Assembly: GCA_019747815.1 (NCBI GenBank)
Contig: JAIEQJ010000104.1
Location: forward strand, 1 to 47,050
Length of the DNA stretch: 47,050 bases
Source of the DNA: Hyphomonadaceae bacterium
GTDB lineage: Bacteria > Pseudomonadota > Alphaproteobacteria > Rhizobiales > Hyphomicrobiaceae
Direction: 5' to 3'
Shown here: piece after piece, positions 1-10,293 of the stretch
Layout: each line of letters opens with the position of its first letter
Position numbering within the stretch: the first letter of the stretch is position 1
Translations under genes and position numbers: made by a program
The notes under the pieces: model-generated
The model's input: the letters and a program-made list of their open reading frames with translations, nothing else
Databases searched by the model: none
Told to the model about the DNA's origin: nothing

Positions 1-18
1 TATCGTCTCGCCTCATGA

Positions 19-40
19 CCGCAAACTGACTGATTTGCGG
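19..40 (-). terminator. Stem-loop downstream of the thioesterase gene
   Basis: A perfect 7-bp inverted repeat (CCGCAAA / TTTGCGG, 8-nt loop) lies about 30 bp beyond the stop codon of the minus-strand thioesterase gene. No T-run follows it on the minus strand, so it is at best a weak or Rho-assisted terminator. Confidence 0.3.
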
Positions 41-72
41 CCGCATGGGAATCATCTGTCAGGTGTGGAACA

Positions 73-489
73 CTAGCCGGCGCCGCGCATCTTGCGCTGC
101 ACGCGTTCATCAAAGCGCGCAACATTGACGACGACACGGCTGTGCGTGCCGTCGCCGATCACCTCGCGCTCATCACGGGCCTCGACGCGGAAAGTGACGG
201 TGCGGCCTTCGACGGCGGTCACCTCGGCCGTGGCCGTCACGCGCAGCCCGACCGGTGTCGCCGCGAAGTGGCGCACATCGAGGTGGATGCCAAGGCTCTG
301 GTGGCCTGCGGGCAAGAGATGCTCGACCGCCGCCAGCGCAGCGGCCTCGATCACATTGATCATCACCGGCGTCGCCAGCACCGCAATGCGGCCCGAGCCC
401 ACGCGAGCGGCCGTATGCTCCGGCGCGACGATGAGATCAGAGGTGCCGGTCAGGCCTGGACGGACGGCGGTGAGATCAAGGGAGGGCAT
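73..489 (-). CDS. FlK-like hotdog-fold acyl-CoA thioesterase
   Basis: A 138-residue single-domain protein of the hotdog thioesterase superfamily, most like fluoroacetyl-CoA thioesterase FlK and its many relatives that hydrolyse small acyl-CoA esters in the cytoplasm. Thr40, Glu48 and His74 have the same spacing as the FlK catalytic residues Thr42, Glu50 and His76. The region around them reads ATPVMINVIEAAA and later LDVRHFAATPVG, as in the family. Length is full for the family. The real substrate is unknown: most FlK-like proteins do not act on fluoroacetyl-CoA, and no dehalogenation or fluorometabolite gene is nearby. No strong Shine-Dalgarno precedes the ATG. It stands alone; the next minus-strand gene upstream ends about 200 bp away. 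Confidence 0.85.
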   Translation of the reverse strand: MPSLDLTAVRPGLTGTSDLIVAPEHTAARVGSGRIAVLATPVMINVIEAAALAAVEHLLPAGHQSLGIHLDVRHFAATPVGLRVTATAEVTAVEGRTVTFRVEARDEREVIGDGTHSRVVVNVARFDERVQRKMRGAG

Positions 490-696
490 GGGCGGCCTGT
501 TTCATCCTCGGGCTGGCCGGCCTCGGCGATTCGAGGTTCGGCATATCGGCGGCACCATATCCGGTGCAGCCGAGGCTTGCGATGCTGTGCATTGCCGCGT
601 GGCTTGCCGCCTCCAGGCGCTCTGGAAGGACCTTCCCCGCCAGGAGGGACGGTTGCGCTCGGTTGGCCGTCGGGGCTGCAAAGGCCCGGGCTGCGG

Positions 697-1263
697 TCAG
701 TGCGTTCTCTGCACCCCCGGCTTCGTCCGCGTGGCTCGATCGGCGTCGATCCGCGCCAACAGGGCCGCGATCTGTGCCTTCGGAATGGTGACCACCGCAG
801 CTGGGCCAGTGCGCGCGAAGACCTTGAGCTGATAGCCCTCAGGCGCAGCCTGCCTGAGCTCCGCCTCCGGTATCTCGACCGTGAACACCTCGCCGTAGGC
901 GCACATGCTGCCGGACGGGCAGCGGCCGCTGGATGATAGCTTGGTGAGGTGCAAAACCTCGGCGCGGCTGTTGCGGGCCGTCTCGTAGCCGCGCTTGTAG
1001 CCGCTCATGTACGCGAACTCGACGCTGAGCAGCGTGGTCAGCGCGCCGGACCGGCGATCGATCCGGCCGTTCAGCTCCAGGGCCAACAGGTTGGGATGGG
1101 CGCCAGCGCGCACCCGCCCAGTGGTATATTCGCGGTAGGGTTGGAACTTGTCGTCGCGCACCTGGATCTGGCCGGGATGCGCCGCCTGCTGGGCGGCTGC
1201 GGCGCACGCTTGCAGCATCCAGCAGGCGGCCGCTGCCGTCGCCACTCCCAACCATCGATGCAT
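697..1263 (-). CDS. Small secreted lipoprotein of unknown function
   Basis: I chose the ATG at 1263 (188 residues) because the stretch before it on the transcribed strand is a G-rich Shine-Dalgarno (GGGGGGT). Translation then begins with a typical signal peptide, MHRWLGVATAAAACWMLQAC, ending in a lipobox-like LQAC, so the mature protein is probably lipidated and exported. An upstream in-frame start would add ten residues and spoil the signal. The mature part (about 170 residues) has a pair of cysteines around GRCPSGSMCAYG and no motif I recognise. It has no obvious operon partner: intergenic DNA flanks both sides. Confidence 0.7.
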   Translation of the reverse strand: MHRWLGVATAAAACWMLQACAAAAQQAAHPGQIQVRDDKFQPYREYTTGRVRAGAHPNLLALELNGRIDRRSGALTTLLSVEFAYMSGYKRGYETARNSRAEVLHLTKLSSSGRCPSGSMCAYGEVFTVEIPEAELRQAAPEGYQLKVFARTGPAAVVTIPKAQIAALLARIDADRATRTKPGVQRTH

Positions 1264-1472
1264 GACACCCCCCGTGGAAAGTTTAGCTGCCATCAGATTA
1301 TCTGAATGCGTTATTCAGGGATAGAGCCGGTCGCACCGATCGGTGGCCGCTCGCCATTTCGCGCAGGCGAAGCTGCGTCACGGCCGCCGCCTGGCCGGTG
1401 CCTCCCTCAGGTGCCGCGGCAGCGCCTGCGACCCCGCGGCGGCGGTCCGCCCGAAGTTTGCAAGGGAGGAGG

Positions 1473-1529
1473 AGCAGGGCGCTCTCGCCCGCTCACCTGA
1501 AATCTGAGAGAGGCTGGGAGCGCCCTGCT
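1473..1529. repeat. 12-bp perfect inverted repeat in an intergenic region
   Basis: AGCAGGGCGCTC at 1473-1484 is exactly complementary to GAGCGCCCTGCT at 1518-1529, with a 33-nt loop that itself contains shorter complementary stretches. It lies in a 598-bp gene-free stretch (1264-1861) between a lipoprotein gene and a secreted-protein gene. No T-run follows on either strand. It could be a palindromic mobile repeat or a structured transcript end. Confidence 0.5.
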
Positions 1530-1763
1530 CTGCCGGCATCCGGACCCGGTCATGGCGATCCGCTGGTCTGGCGGCCACGCCCGGCGAGGCTTGCGGACTT
1601 CGGCCCCCGGCTCCTGCATTGAGGCGCGGCCCTGCAGGGAACCAGCGCCTTGTCTCCGGGGCAGGACATACGCAAGTGCGCGCCGATGGGTTGCAACCCT
1701 CCGTGCGCGAACTTTATTTTCGCCGATCCCTATCCCCGCGGCCGCAATGCGTGGTAGCGCGCC

Positions 1764-1831
1764 ATCTCCCTCTCTCCGCGCCTCGTCGCCCCCCGACGGA
1801 GGCCATCGGCGCGGGGAGAGGCCGGAGAGGG
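1764..1831. repeat. REP-like palindrome, CTCTCCCC family
   Basis: Long imperfect inverted repeat with arms 1768-1782 (CCCTCTCTCCGCGCC) and about 1808-1831 (GGCGCGGGGAGAG then GGAGAGGG). The same arm sequence, CCCTCTCCCC / GGGGAGAGGG, recurs at 5350-5375, 6191-6210 and inside uvrA at 8412-8479, so this is a dispersed family. It occupies the end of the 1264-1861 intergenic region, in which I see no gene. Confidence 0.7.
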
Positions 1832-1861
1832 AATGCACTCGCAGGCCCCGGCGCTTGGCGG

Positions 1862-3028
1862 CTACCGGGCCTGGCCCCGCTCCTGCGCCTTGATCTCGGC
1901 GTACTTGGCCCGGGCGCGCTCGAACTTCTCGGTGAACAGCCACATGGCGTCCAGGATCTCGCGAAAGGTCGCGCTGGTGCGCGCCCGGTCGGCCTTGCCG
2001 AAGGTGAACATGGAGTTGTTGCGCAGATAGCCCATGATGCGCGGATCGGAGATGCGATAGCCCTCGAAGTTGCCCGACGCCAGCGCCGACCGCGTCGGCG
2101 AGGGGATGATCTGGATCAGCTGGAACAGCTTCATCTGGTCGATCTCGCCGGGCAGCAGCTTCCTGATTGCGGGGATGCGCTGGAACAGGTCGGCGTGGGC
2201 GTGCATCAGCCCGTTGCGCACCGCGGTCCAATGATTGAACCGCTGGTCGCCGCTGCCGACGCGCGCCGTCTCCGCCTCGTCGCGCGCAGCCACCGCCGGA
2301 TCGAGCGGAGCCACTTTGGGCCGGATCGCCGCCCACGCCGCGCGCCCCTTGCGGTCCTCCGCCACGCCGGTCTGAAAGCTGCCCTTGTAGGTATTGGAGC
2401 GCGCATTGCCGATGTTCTGGTTGCCGTTGGTCTCGGCGAAGAAGACCCCGAGGCTGATGCGCCCGGCTGCGTCGACCGTGGCGGCATCGAGCCCCTTGGC
2501 GCGCGCGATCGCCCGGCCGAGATCGGCGACATCCTTGAACGGCGTCTTGGAGGCCTGCGCATTGACCGGCGGCGCCTGCATGATCTTGAAGAGCGCGGCG
2601 TACTCGTCGATCAGCGGCTCGATGGCGGCATCGAAATAGGCCGGCGGCACGCCAAACTTGTTGCCCCGCCCGATGCGCGCCGGCACCGCGTCGGTGAGGT
2701 CCTTGTAGGTCGACATCACCTCCCGCCGCGCCAGATACAGCGCCTGCCCCGGACGGTCGCCCAGCGCCTGCTTGGCATTGATCTGCGCCCGCCGCTCGGC
2801 GAGGACCGCCTTGAACGCGCGCAGGGCCGTGTCGTAGGCGGCCTGCGCAGCGGCTTGCTCTTTGGTGAGCCCGGCGGATTGGGCCGTAGCCGGTGTCACG
2901 ACGCCAAGGCCACTGGCGCCAACCGCAACCAAGGTCAAGGCTAGAACAGCAAGAACAAAATCTCGCACAACACGGTGGCGGAGAATCAGGACGGTCTGGA
3001 GTACTGGCGTTGCCCCCACACACCTCAT
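1862..3028 (-). CDS. Secreted protein of unknown function
   Basis: A 388-residue protein with a hydrophobic export signal. Residues 21-50 run VRDFVLAVLALTLVAVGASG and on to an Ala-x-Ala-like cleavage region (ATAQS). The mature part is helix-rich and charged, with no catalytic motif that I recognise. The ATG at 3028 follows a GGAAG about 9 nt upstream. A GTG at 2968 would give a more conventional signal peptide and is an alternative start. The upstream neighbour is the acquired ATPase gene, ending 21 bp away on the same strand. Its GC-rich codon use resembles the chromosome rather than that ATPase. A 538-residue ORF in another frame covers the same DNA but lacks family features and is a shadow. 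Confidence 0.7.
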   Translation of the reverse strand: MRCVGATPVLQTVLILRHRVVRDFVLAVLALTLVAVGASGLGVVTPATAQSAGLTKEQAAAQAAYDTALRAFKAVLAERRAQINAKQALGDRPGQALYLARREVMSTYKDLTDAVPARIGRGNKFGVPPAYFDAAIEPLIDEYAALFKIMQAPPVNAQASKTPFKDVADLGRAIARAKGLDAATVDAAGRISLGVFFAETNGNQNIGNARSNTYKGSFQTGVAEDRKGRAAWAAIRPKVAPLDPAVAARDEAETARVGSGDQRFNHWTAVRNGLMHAHADLFQRIPAIRKLLPGEIDQMKLFQLIQIIPSPTRSALASGNFEGYRISDPRIMGYLRNNSMFTFGKADRARTSATFREILDAMWLFTEKFERARAKYAEIKAQERGQAR

Positions 3029-3049
3029 CGGCGTTACGCTTCCGGGTGA

Positions 3050-4693
3050 CTATGGCGACCGCAAGACATACTTAGAACGGCGAATTTTATCCAACTGCTC
3101 GCGCTTCCAGAACGATATCATCTCAAGGTCTCTGCGCAATCTCTCGCCAGAGTACTGACTTATATCGAGCATATAGGCCGTAAATAGCTTACCTGGTTGA
3201 TCTCTCACCGTCGTGCGCGCTTCCACGACGTGCACGAAGCGAAGATCTACCAATTCGCCCAGTAAATTGGTGTTCCCACCTGTATCCTGCTCGACAAGAA
3301 AGCAGTTTACTTTATTCGCAATGCAGAATTCCTGGATACTGGCTAGCCCGCGCTCAAGTTGCTCTCTCTCCTCCAGAGTGTCACGGCGCAGTTCGTCCCG
3401 CTTGGCGCGATCATGCTCACCGGCAGCCACGTTGACGTCCTCAGCATTGATGCGGTCGCCTCGATGAGTACGACCGCGCTCTCGCGCCACATCGATTGCC
3501 TTTCGGAAGATGGTCAAGAAGTCGCGCGCTACGCCACCACACGCCAGCACCAACCTTTCAATGCCGCCATCTGCAAGCAATATGCGATGGTCCTCTAACC
3601 CCGCCTCATAAACAATCTGATCGAGAACCTTCAATAGGAATTTGCGCGCGATCTCATATTTCTCCAAAGTGATGTCCAGGTCGATATCATCACAGTCGTC
3701 GCCAAGTTTCATTCCGACAGGCGGGTTACCGTGGCGGTACCAATCTGTGCGATGCCTTATTGTTCCCACCTTGAGCCAGACGGATCTGCCCTTCACAATT
3801 CGATGAAAGTAATCGAGAACGTGCGCTTGGTCCCCACGCCTTAGATGATACAAATCATCAAGAAATATGAATGCATCGCCACCTGCCAGATCGACCATGG
3901 CATCAAAGACCTTCTGAAAATCCATGATCTTGCGATGTAGAAAACCGATCTTGTTCCGTTTGGTCCTTTCAGTCTGCTCAACCTTCAGCTCGTGCCCAGC
4001 GCTGTGCTCCTCCTCGCTTTTGGCATCGAGGCTCAACCGAAGTTTCGCACCCAGTGTCTCCGCATCTGCAGAGCTATTCGCTAACCGTGCGGATAATACC
4101 CTCTCGCTGGCTCTTGAGCTTTCTCCTACCTGCTCGATTAGCTCGGCATCGTCTTCAGAGTGAAGTAGAGCATTCAACACCTTCGTCTCTGCCTGCAGCG
4201 CAGTGCGTACCGACGACAGTTTGCGCTTGTCCAGGGGTGGGCGTTCGGGTGTTGCTCCCCAAAATTGGCTCCAGAAGCTTCTCTTGCTGCTTGCATGACT
4301 CCCGGCTGTAGCAAGCCACGCATCAAATGCATTGAGTGTGTCTATCAAAACGCTCAGCAGCACATCAGGATAGGTGTGTCCCTTAAATGCCTCGAGGTCA
4401 ATGAAAGCAGTTGGCACTCGCTTCAGCGTTAGATCAGCGCCAGCTTTCCGCAAAAGGGATGTCTTTCCCGACCCGCGACGGCCAAATACAATATGATGTC
4501 GATGCGCTTTCGCCCGATCGAGCGTACCGCGAGCAGGCTCTATGAAGCGTCGTGGAGTGTCCTTGGTTGCGCGCGTCGCCTCCTCGACCAGAATGATAAG
4601 TCGGTCCACTTCTGGCGAATTCAGTAGTTTATTGTTCTCGTTCACGACGAAAACCTTCGTTAAGGCAGACAATTCGCGCAATGATCTTAGCAA
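3050..4693 (-). CDS. P-loop ATPase, ORC/STAND-like (possibly Sll1717-type)
   Basis: A 547-residue AAA-type ATPase. A Walker A motif, GRRGSGKTSLL, lies near residue 70 and a Walker B, DAFIFLDDLYHL, near residue 275. A sensor-like strand (KVGTIRHRTDW) and a winged-helix-like C-terminal third rich in charged helices follow. Archaeal ORC1/Cdc6, STAND proteins and bacterial Sll1717-type ATPases share this layout; several of the last sit in defence loci. The function is not known. Base and codon use are clearly more AT-rich than in all neighbours, which suggests horizontal acquisition. The listed start is a TTG. A much better Shine-Dalgarno (GGAGG) precedes an ATG at 4706, which is one nucleotide out of frame across a run of six Ts. 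The true start may therefore be MVRFLLRSL with a frameshift or sequence error between. Confidence 0.7.
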   Translation of the reverse strand: MLRSLRELSALTKVFVVNENNKLLNSPEVDRLIILVEEATRATKDTPRRFIEPARGTLDRAKAHRHHIVFGRRGSGKTSLLRKAGADLTLKRVPTAFIDLEAFKGHTYPDVLLSVLIDTLNAFDAWLATAGSHASSKRSFWSQFWGATPERPPLDKRKLSSVRTALQAETKVLNALLHSEDDAELIEQVGESSRASERVLSARLANSSADAETLGAKLRLSLDAKSEEEHSAGHELKVEQTERTKRNKIGFLHRKIMDFQKVFDAMVDLAGGDAFIFLDDLYHLRRGDQAHVLDYFHRIVKGRSVWLKVGTIRHRTDWYRHGNPPVGMKLGDDCDDIDLDITLEKYEIARKFLLKVLDQIVYEAGLEDHRILLADGGIERLVLACGGVARDFLTIFRKAIDVARERGRTHRGDRINAEDVNVAAGEHDRAKRDELRRDTLEEREQLERGLASIQEFCIANKVNCFLVEQDTGGNTNLLGELVDLRFVHVVEARTTVRDQPGKLFTAYMLDISQYSGERLRRDLEMISFWKREQLDKIRRSKYVLRSP

Positions 4694-4758
4694 AAAATCG
4701 GACCATGGAACCTCCGCGCGTAGCCCCTATTAACAACTAATCTAGCGCGAACCCAATC

Positions 4759-4859
4759 CTACTCCCCCGTCTGCAGTTTCCCACGGCCCGCGCCACCTGC
4801 GCGGCGGCCGAGCAACTCGCGCAGGTACCGTGTGCTCTCCTTCACCTTGGCCGCATCCG
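4759..4859 (-). pseudogene. Decayed copy of the uvrA 3' end (copy A)
   Basis: On the minus strand this stretch reads AAKVKESTRYLRELLGRR followed by a short tail and a TAG stop. It matches the extreme C-terminus of the intact UvrA encoded 1.4 kb away ([20 protein letters not shown]), with a two-codon deletion. No start codon, Shine-Dalgarno or upstream coding part of uvrA is present, so it is a fragment. It lies between the acquired ATPase gene and hicA, in the same orientation as uvrA, and is more diverged than copy B. Confidence 0.7.
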
Positions 4860-4884
4860 CCACCGTGCGATGCGGCCGCTGCCC

Positions 4885-5097
4885 TTAGAGATCGTCCGGC
4901 GTCAACCCAGTCCGCTTGGCGATGCGTGCCAGCATAACTGGACCTAGTTCCGCGTCGTCGTGAAAGGCGAACACGACGTCCGGCCAGCCGCTGCGCGCCA
5001 GCGTGCGATGCGACCCAGATTGCCTCTTGATGACCCATCCAATGCGCTGCAGCGCCGCCAGCACGCGCCGCGCCTTGGTCGCGGGAAAGCGGCTCAT
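4885..5097 (-). CDS. hicA: HicA-family toxin (mRNA interferase)
   Basis: A 70-residue protein of the HicA family, small double-stranded-RNA-binding-fold toxins that cleave mRNA and tmRNA. The family's catalytic histidine is in GSHRTLAR (residue 29), after the conserved stretch LQRIGWVIKRQ. The C-terminus, ARIAKRTGLTPDDL, is also typical of family members ending in GxxxDDF/L. It overlaps the preceding hicB by 4 bp (ATGA), so the two are translationally coupled. The antitoxin-first order is the reverse of the classic hicAB order but common for the short HicB types. The pair sits between two uvrA-tail fragments. Confidence 0.88.
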   Translation of the reverse strand: MSRFPATKARRVLAALQRIGWVIKRQSGSHRTLARSGWPDVVFAFHDDAELGPVMLARIAKRTGLTPDDL

Positions 5098-5300
5098 TCC
5101 GCCGCGACGGACATGGAAAGGTCCACGGGATGCGCCTCGCCGTGCTCGAGTTGCTCGGCCAGCACACGCAGCGCCAGCGCCTGCGCCTTGGCCATCGCCT
5201 CCGCGCGCGTGGCACCGTAGGCCAGCACGCCGTCCAGCTCCGGCACCTCGGCGATCCAGCGGCCGTCGTCTTCCTGCTCGGTTTCGATGGTCAGGTTCAT
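5094..5300 (-). CDS. hicB: HicB-family antitoxin
   Basis: A 68-residue HicB-type antitoxin with the partial RNase H-like fold, recognisable from ETEQEDDGRWIAEVPELDG and the downstream helix ATRAEAMAKAQALALRVLAE. HicB binds and neutralises HicA. This short form lacks the C-terminal ribbon-helix-helix or HTH domain of longer HicB proteins, so whether it represses its own promoter is uncertain. It is the first gene of the pair and shares ATGA with hicA. Confidence 0.88.
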   Translation of the reverse strand: MNLTIETEQEDDGRWIAEVPELDGVLAYGATRAEAMAKAQALALRVLAEQLEHGEAHPVDLSMSVAAE

Positions 5301-5349
5301 GACGGCTGACTATAGCACAGCTCTCGGCAAGCTGCTGCCCTCACCCCAT

Positions 5350-5375
5350 CCCTCTCCCCGCTAGCGGGGAGAGGG
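5350..5375. repeat. Perfect 26-bp palindrome, CTCTCCCC REP family
   Basis: CCCTCTCCCCGC, TA, then GCGGGGAGAGGG form a perfect palindrome preceded by a TCACCCCAT flank. It is the same family as the element inside uvrA (8412-8479). It abuts the end of the uvrA-tail copy B, and a half element sits at the corresponding place after the true uvrA stop. That suggests the repeat and the tail were copied together. Confidence 0.8.
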
Positions 5376-5387
5376 AAACGCCGTGAT

Positions 5388-5481
5388 CCACTCCGCCGCT
5401 TCCCGCGGCCCGCGTCGGCGCCGGCCGAGCAGCTCCTTCAGATGCTGCCCGGCGTAGCTCTCCTTGACCCGCGCCACGTCA
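5388..5481 (-). pseudogene. Decayed copy of the uvrA 3' end (copy B)
   Basis: On the minus strand it reads GDVARVKESYAGQHLKELLG, then an Arg-rich stretch and REAAEW. The intact UvrA ends [20 protein letters not shown], an Arg/Ala stretch and RQAAE-stop. The uvrA TAG stop is replaced by TGG and the frame runs on into the adjoining palindrome, where it ends at 5361. There is no upstream uvrA sequence. It lies between hicB and the SPW-protein gene, in the same orientation as uvrA, and is closer to the parent than copy A. Confidence 0.8.
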
Positions 5482-5560
5482 CCCGCACGCCGCACGCGAT
5501 TGATCAACGCCGGCTGGGCCTCTGCCGGCGTCGAAGCATGGACGCCGGCAGAACCAGCCC

Positions 5561-5941
5561 TCACCGGCCGTGCTTGGCCAGCTCGTCGTCGCTCAAGGTC
5601 CAGTCCTGCCAGAACTCGAGAAGCGCGAGCACGGCGATCAGAGCGCCCAGGGCATAGTGCCAGGTCGCAAGCTGGCTGCCGGCGTAGCCGAAGACGAACG
5701 GCGATGCCATCAGCCAGAGCCCGCACGCGAACGCGGCGACTTCCTCCCCGCGATGCAAGTTCACGAGCGCAAAGGCTGCAAGCACCACGACGGCCATGCC
5801 GATGATCACCGCATTCAGCGTGATGGTCTGATTCTGGGTGGCGCCAGCGAGCCAGGGCGTCAGCACGGTCACGACACCCAAGCAGATGCTGGCCCAATCC
5901 TCCCAGGTCCTGTGCACTCCCATAAAGCCGGTGCGTTCCAT
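5561..5941 (-). CDS. SPW-repeat integral membrane protein
   Basis: A 126-residue protein with four hydrophobic segments arranged as two repeats of a two-helix unit. Each unit contains the hallmark [S/T]P[W/F] motif of the SPW family: LTPWLAG near residue 29 and ASPFVFGY near residue 79. The family sits in the inner membrane; its biochemical role is not established. The ATG at 5941 was chosen over an upstream in-frame start because it follows a perfect AAGGAGGT Shine-Dalgarno. It is placed between the intact uvrA and a decayed uvrA 3' end, as though inserted there. It carries no other unusual feature. Confidence 0.85.
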   Translation of the reverse strand: MERTGFMGVHRTWEDWASICLGVVTVLTPWLAGATQNQTITLNAVIIGMAVVVLAAFALVNLHRGEEVAAFACGLWLMASPFVFGYAGSQLATWHYALGALIAVLALLEFWQDWTLSDDELAKHGR

Positions 5942-6190
5942 GGTGACCTCCTTGGTCTGAAACACCACGGCATGCGGACTCGACGCTCAAGACGCCGTTC
6001 CAGGGCTTGCACGTCGCCAATCAGCGTCGGCGCGCATGTCTCGCTTTAAGGTAATGCCAAACTGTCGCACACGACAGATCCACCACCCATGCTGCGCTGC
6101 AAAAATCGAGAGTCTTGGTTGTCGATCTGCAGGGGGCCGCGGTTGGCGCAAACTCAACGGACCGACCGCCGGCCGCCATTGCCCTCCAGC

Positions 6191-6210
6191 TCTCGCTTGG
6201 GGGGAGAGGG
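6191..6210. repeat. Partial CTCTCCCC REP half element after uvrA
   Basis: TCTCGCTTGGGGGGAGAGGG lies just past the uvrA stop codon (6215-6217). It matches one decayed palindrome of the REP family seen whole at 5350-5375. Its position relative to the uvrA end parallels that of the 5350 element relative to copy B. Confidence 0.5.
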
Positions 6211-6214
6211 ATCC

Positions 6215-9295
<3,081 letters not shown>

Positions 9296-9428
9296 GGGCG
9301 CGGGTCTAGCTCAAAAGGGGTGGCACCGGCAATCCAGCGGAGGCCTGTGGGGACAGCTTCCTGACAGGCCGCGCCACAGGCGGAACCTGCGCCCTTCAAA
9401 CCGCAGTTAACTTGTGATCGGCGGCCGC

Positions 9429-9457
9429 TTGACATCACCAGGATTGGGTCCACAATT
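9429..9457 (+). promoter_or_regulatory. Candidate sigma-70 promoter for a plus-strand unit
   Basis: TTGACA (9429-9434), a 17-bp spacer, then ACAATT (9452-9457): a perfect -35 and a -10 with mismatches at the first and last positions. It faces right into the gene-free gap between uvrA and the YkgJ-type gene, where a short ORF and an intrinsic terminator follow. Predicted from sequence only. Confidence 0.4.
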
Positions 9458-9580
9458 CGACGTCGACGACCGTCGCTGCCGGTGCATCGGCTTCTCAGCC
9501 ATGGACGATGCGAGCCGCACGGCAGCACCGCGGGGTTGTGAGGACGGAAGTCGGTAGGATCAACAGCAGCGGAGGAGCGA

Positions 9581-9643
9581 ATGACACCACCCGACAGTCA
9601 CCTCGCCCTCGCAGCAGCGCGAGGGCACGGTTCGGCGTACTAG
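9581..9643 (+). CDS. Possible 20-residue small ORF (leader peptide or small protein)
   Basis: ATG at 9581 follows GGAGGAGCGA, a strong Shine-Dalgarno at good spacing. The frame encodes MTPPDSHLALAAARGHGSAY and stops at TAG (9641-9643). A hairpin (CCCTCGC / GCGAGGG) overlaps its middle, which would suit a translated leader or a structured small RNA. A candidate promoter lies about 125 bp upstream and a terminator about 120 bp downstream. There is no homology evidence; it could be a chance ORF within a non-coding RNA. Confidence 0.3.
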   Translation: MTPPDSHLALAAARGHGSAY

Positions 9644-9760
9644 CTCGAGCGAAACTGATCAAACGTTTGACCGGACCGACCGACACAAAGAGCCTTGCAA
9701 CGAGACGTGGTCTCGTATGACAGTCCGGCTTCGGCTGGGCATGAACCTCAGAGATGAACG

Positions 9761-9796
9761 GCCCCGCTTGCGCAAGCCGCAGCGGGGCTTTCGTTT
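9761..9796 (+). terminator. Rho-independent terminator on the plus strand
   Basis: GCCCCGC (9761-9767) pairs with GCGGGGC (9782-9788), and the loop region holds a second palindrome, GCTTGCGCAAGC. TTTCGTTT follows on the plus strand, so it terminates rightward transcription. The only gene to its right is read leftwards. No annotated plus-strand gene ends here, which is why a small transcript is inferred between about 9465 and 9796. Confidence 0.65.
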
Positions 9797-9806
9797 GTGC
9801 TGACGG

Positions 9807-10178
9807 CTATTTGTTGTAGGTGGTCGCAATGAATTCCTTATCGTCCTGCGTCGCCCGCTCGAAGGACAGGAAGTCGTAGTAGCCACAGCGATTGCCGGGA
9901 TAGCTGCGGCAGGTCGCCGGCCGGGCCGCATAGACGGTGCAGCACCGCTTCTCGGTGTCGAAGAAGCGGCAAATACCCCCGAAATGCTCGTCCTTCTTGC
10001 GGCGCATGGAATACTTGTGGCCGTAGCGCTCCGCCGTGAACTTGGTCCTGGCCGCCTTGAAGCTCAAGCCGAAGTGCCGTGCCAGGCGCTCGACATCGCG
10101 CTTGGTCAGCGCAATCAGCGGATAGGAGCAGCAATACCCCGGGCATTTCTGGCAGTTGTAGGTTTTACGAGTCGACAT
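9807..10178 (-). CDS. YkgJ-type cysteine-cluster protein
   Basis: A 123-residue protein of the YkgJ/UPF0153 family, a zinc- or iron-chelating domain of unknown biochemical role. The metal-binding cysteines appear as CQKCPGYCC at the N-terminus. GICRFF, KRCCTVYAARPATCRSYPG and a terminal NRCGYYDF follow, which is the family pattern. I take the ATG at 10178, which starts just before the cysteine cluster. A GTG at 10217 would add 13 residues with no family similarity. It is separated from uvrA by a gene-poor gap and from the SGNH hydrolase gene by about 115 bp, so it may be monocistronic. Confidence 0.85.
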   Translation of the reverse strand: MSTRKTYNCQKCPGYCCSYPLIALTKRDVERLARHFGLSFKAARTKFTAERYGHKYSMRRKKDEHFGGICRFFDTEKRCCTVYAARPATCRSYPGNRCGYYDFLSFERATQDDKEFIATTYNK

Positions 10179-10293
10179 TTCTGGGCTGGTCTTCGTTGGC
10201 CGGTGAAGGGTTAGCACGGATTCGTCGGCGTCAGACAGGCACGCAGCGCCACACCCTGCCCAGGATCAAATGCAGTGGCTCCGGGGTCCGGCC

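Noticed and set aside
1407-3023. 538-residue minus-strand ORF overlapping the secreted-protein gene
   Set aside because: It is out of frame with the 388-residue protein that has a signal peptide. Its translation is Arg/Gly/Ala-rich with no domain, as expected of a shadow in GC-rich DNA.
5361-6020. 219-residue minus-strand ORF spanning the SPW gene and uvrA-tail copy B
   Set aside because: Only its C-terminal part matches UvrA. The rest is the SPW gene read out of frame, so it is not one protein.
9383-9397. LexA box upstream of uvrA (GAAC-N7-CTTC)
   Set aside because: One mismatch from the alphaproteobacterial GAAC-N7-GTTC consensus. With such a short motif in GC-rich DNA, chance cannot be excluded, and no second copy supports it.
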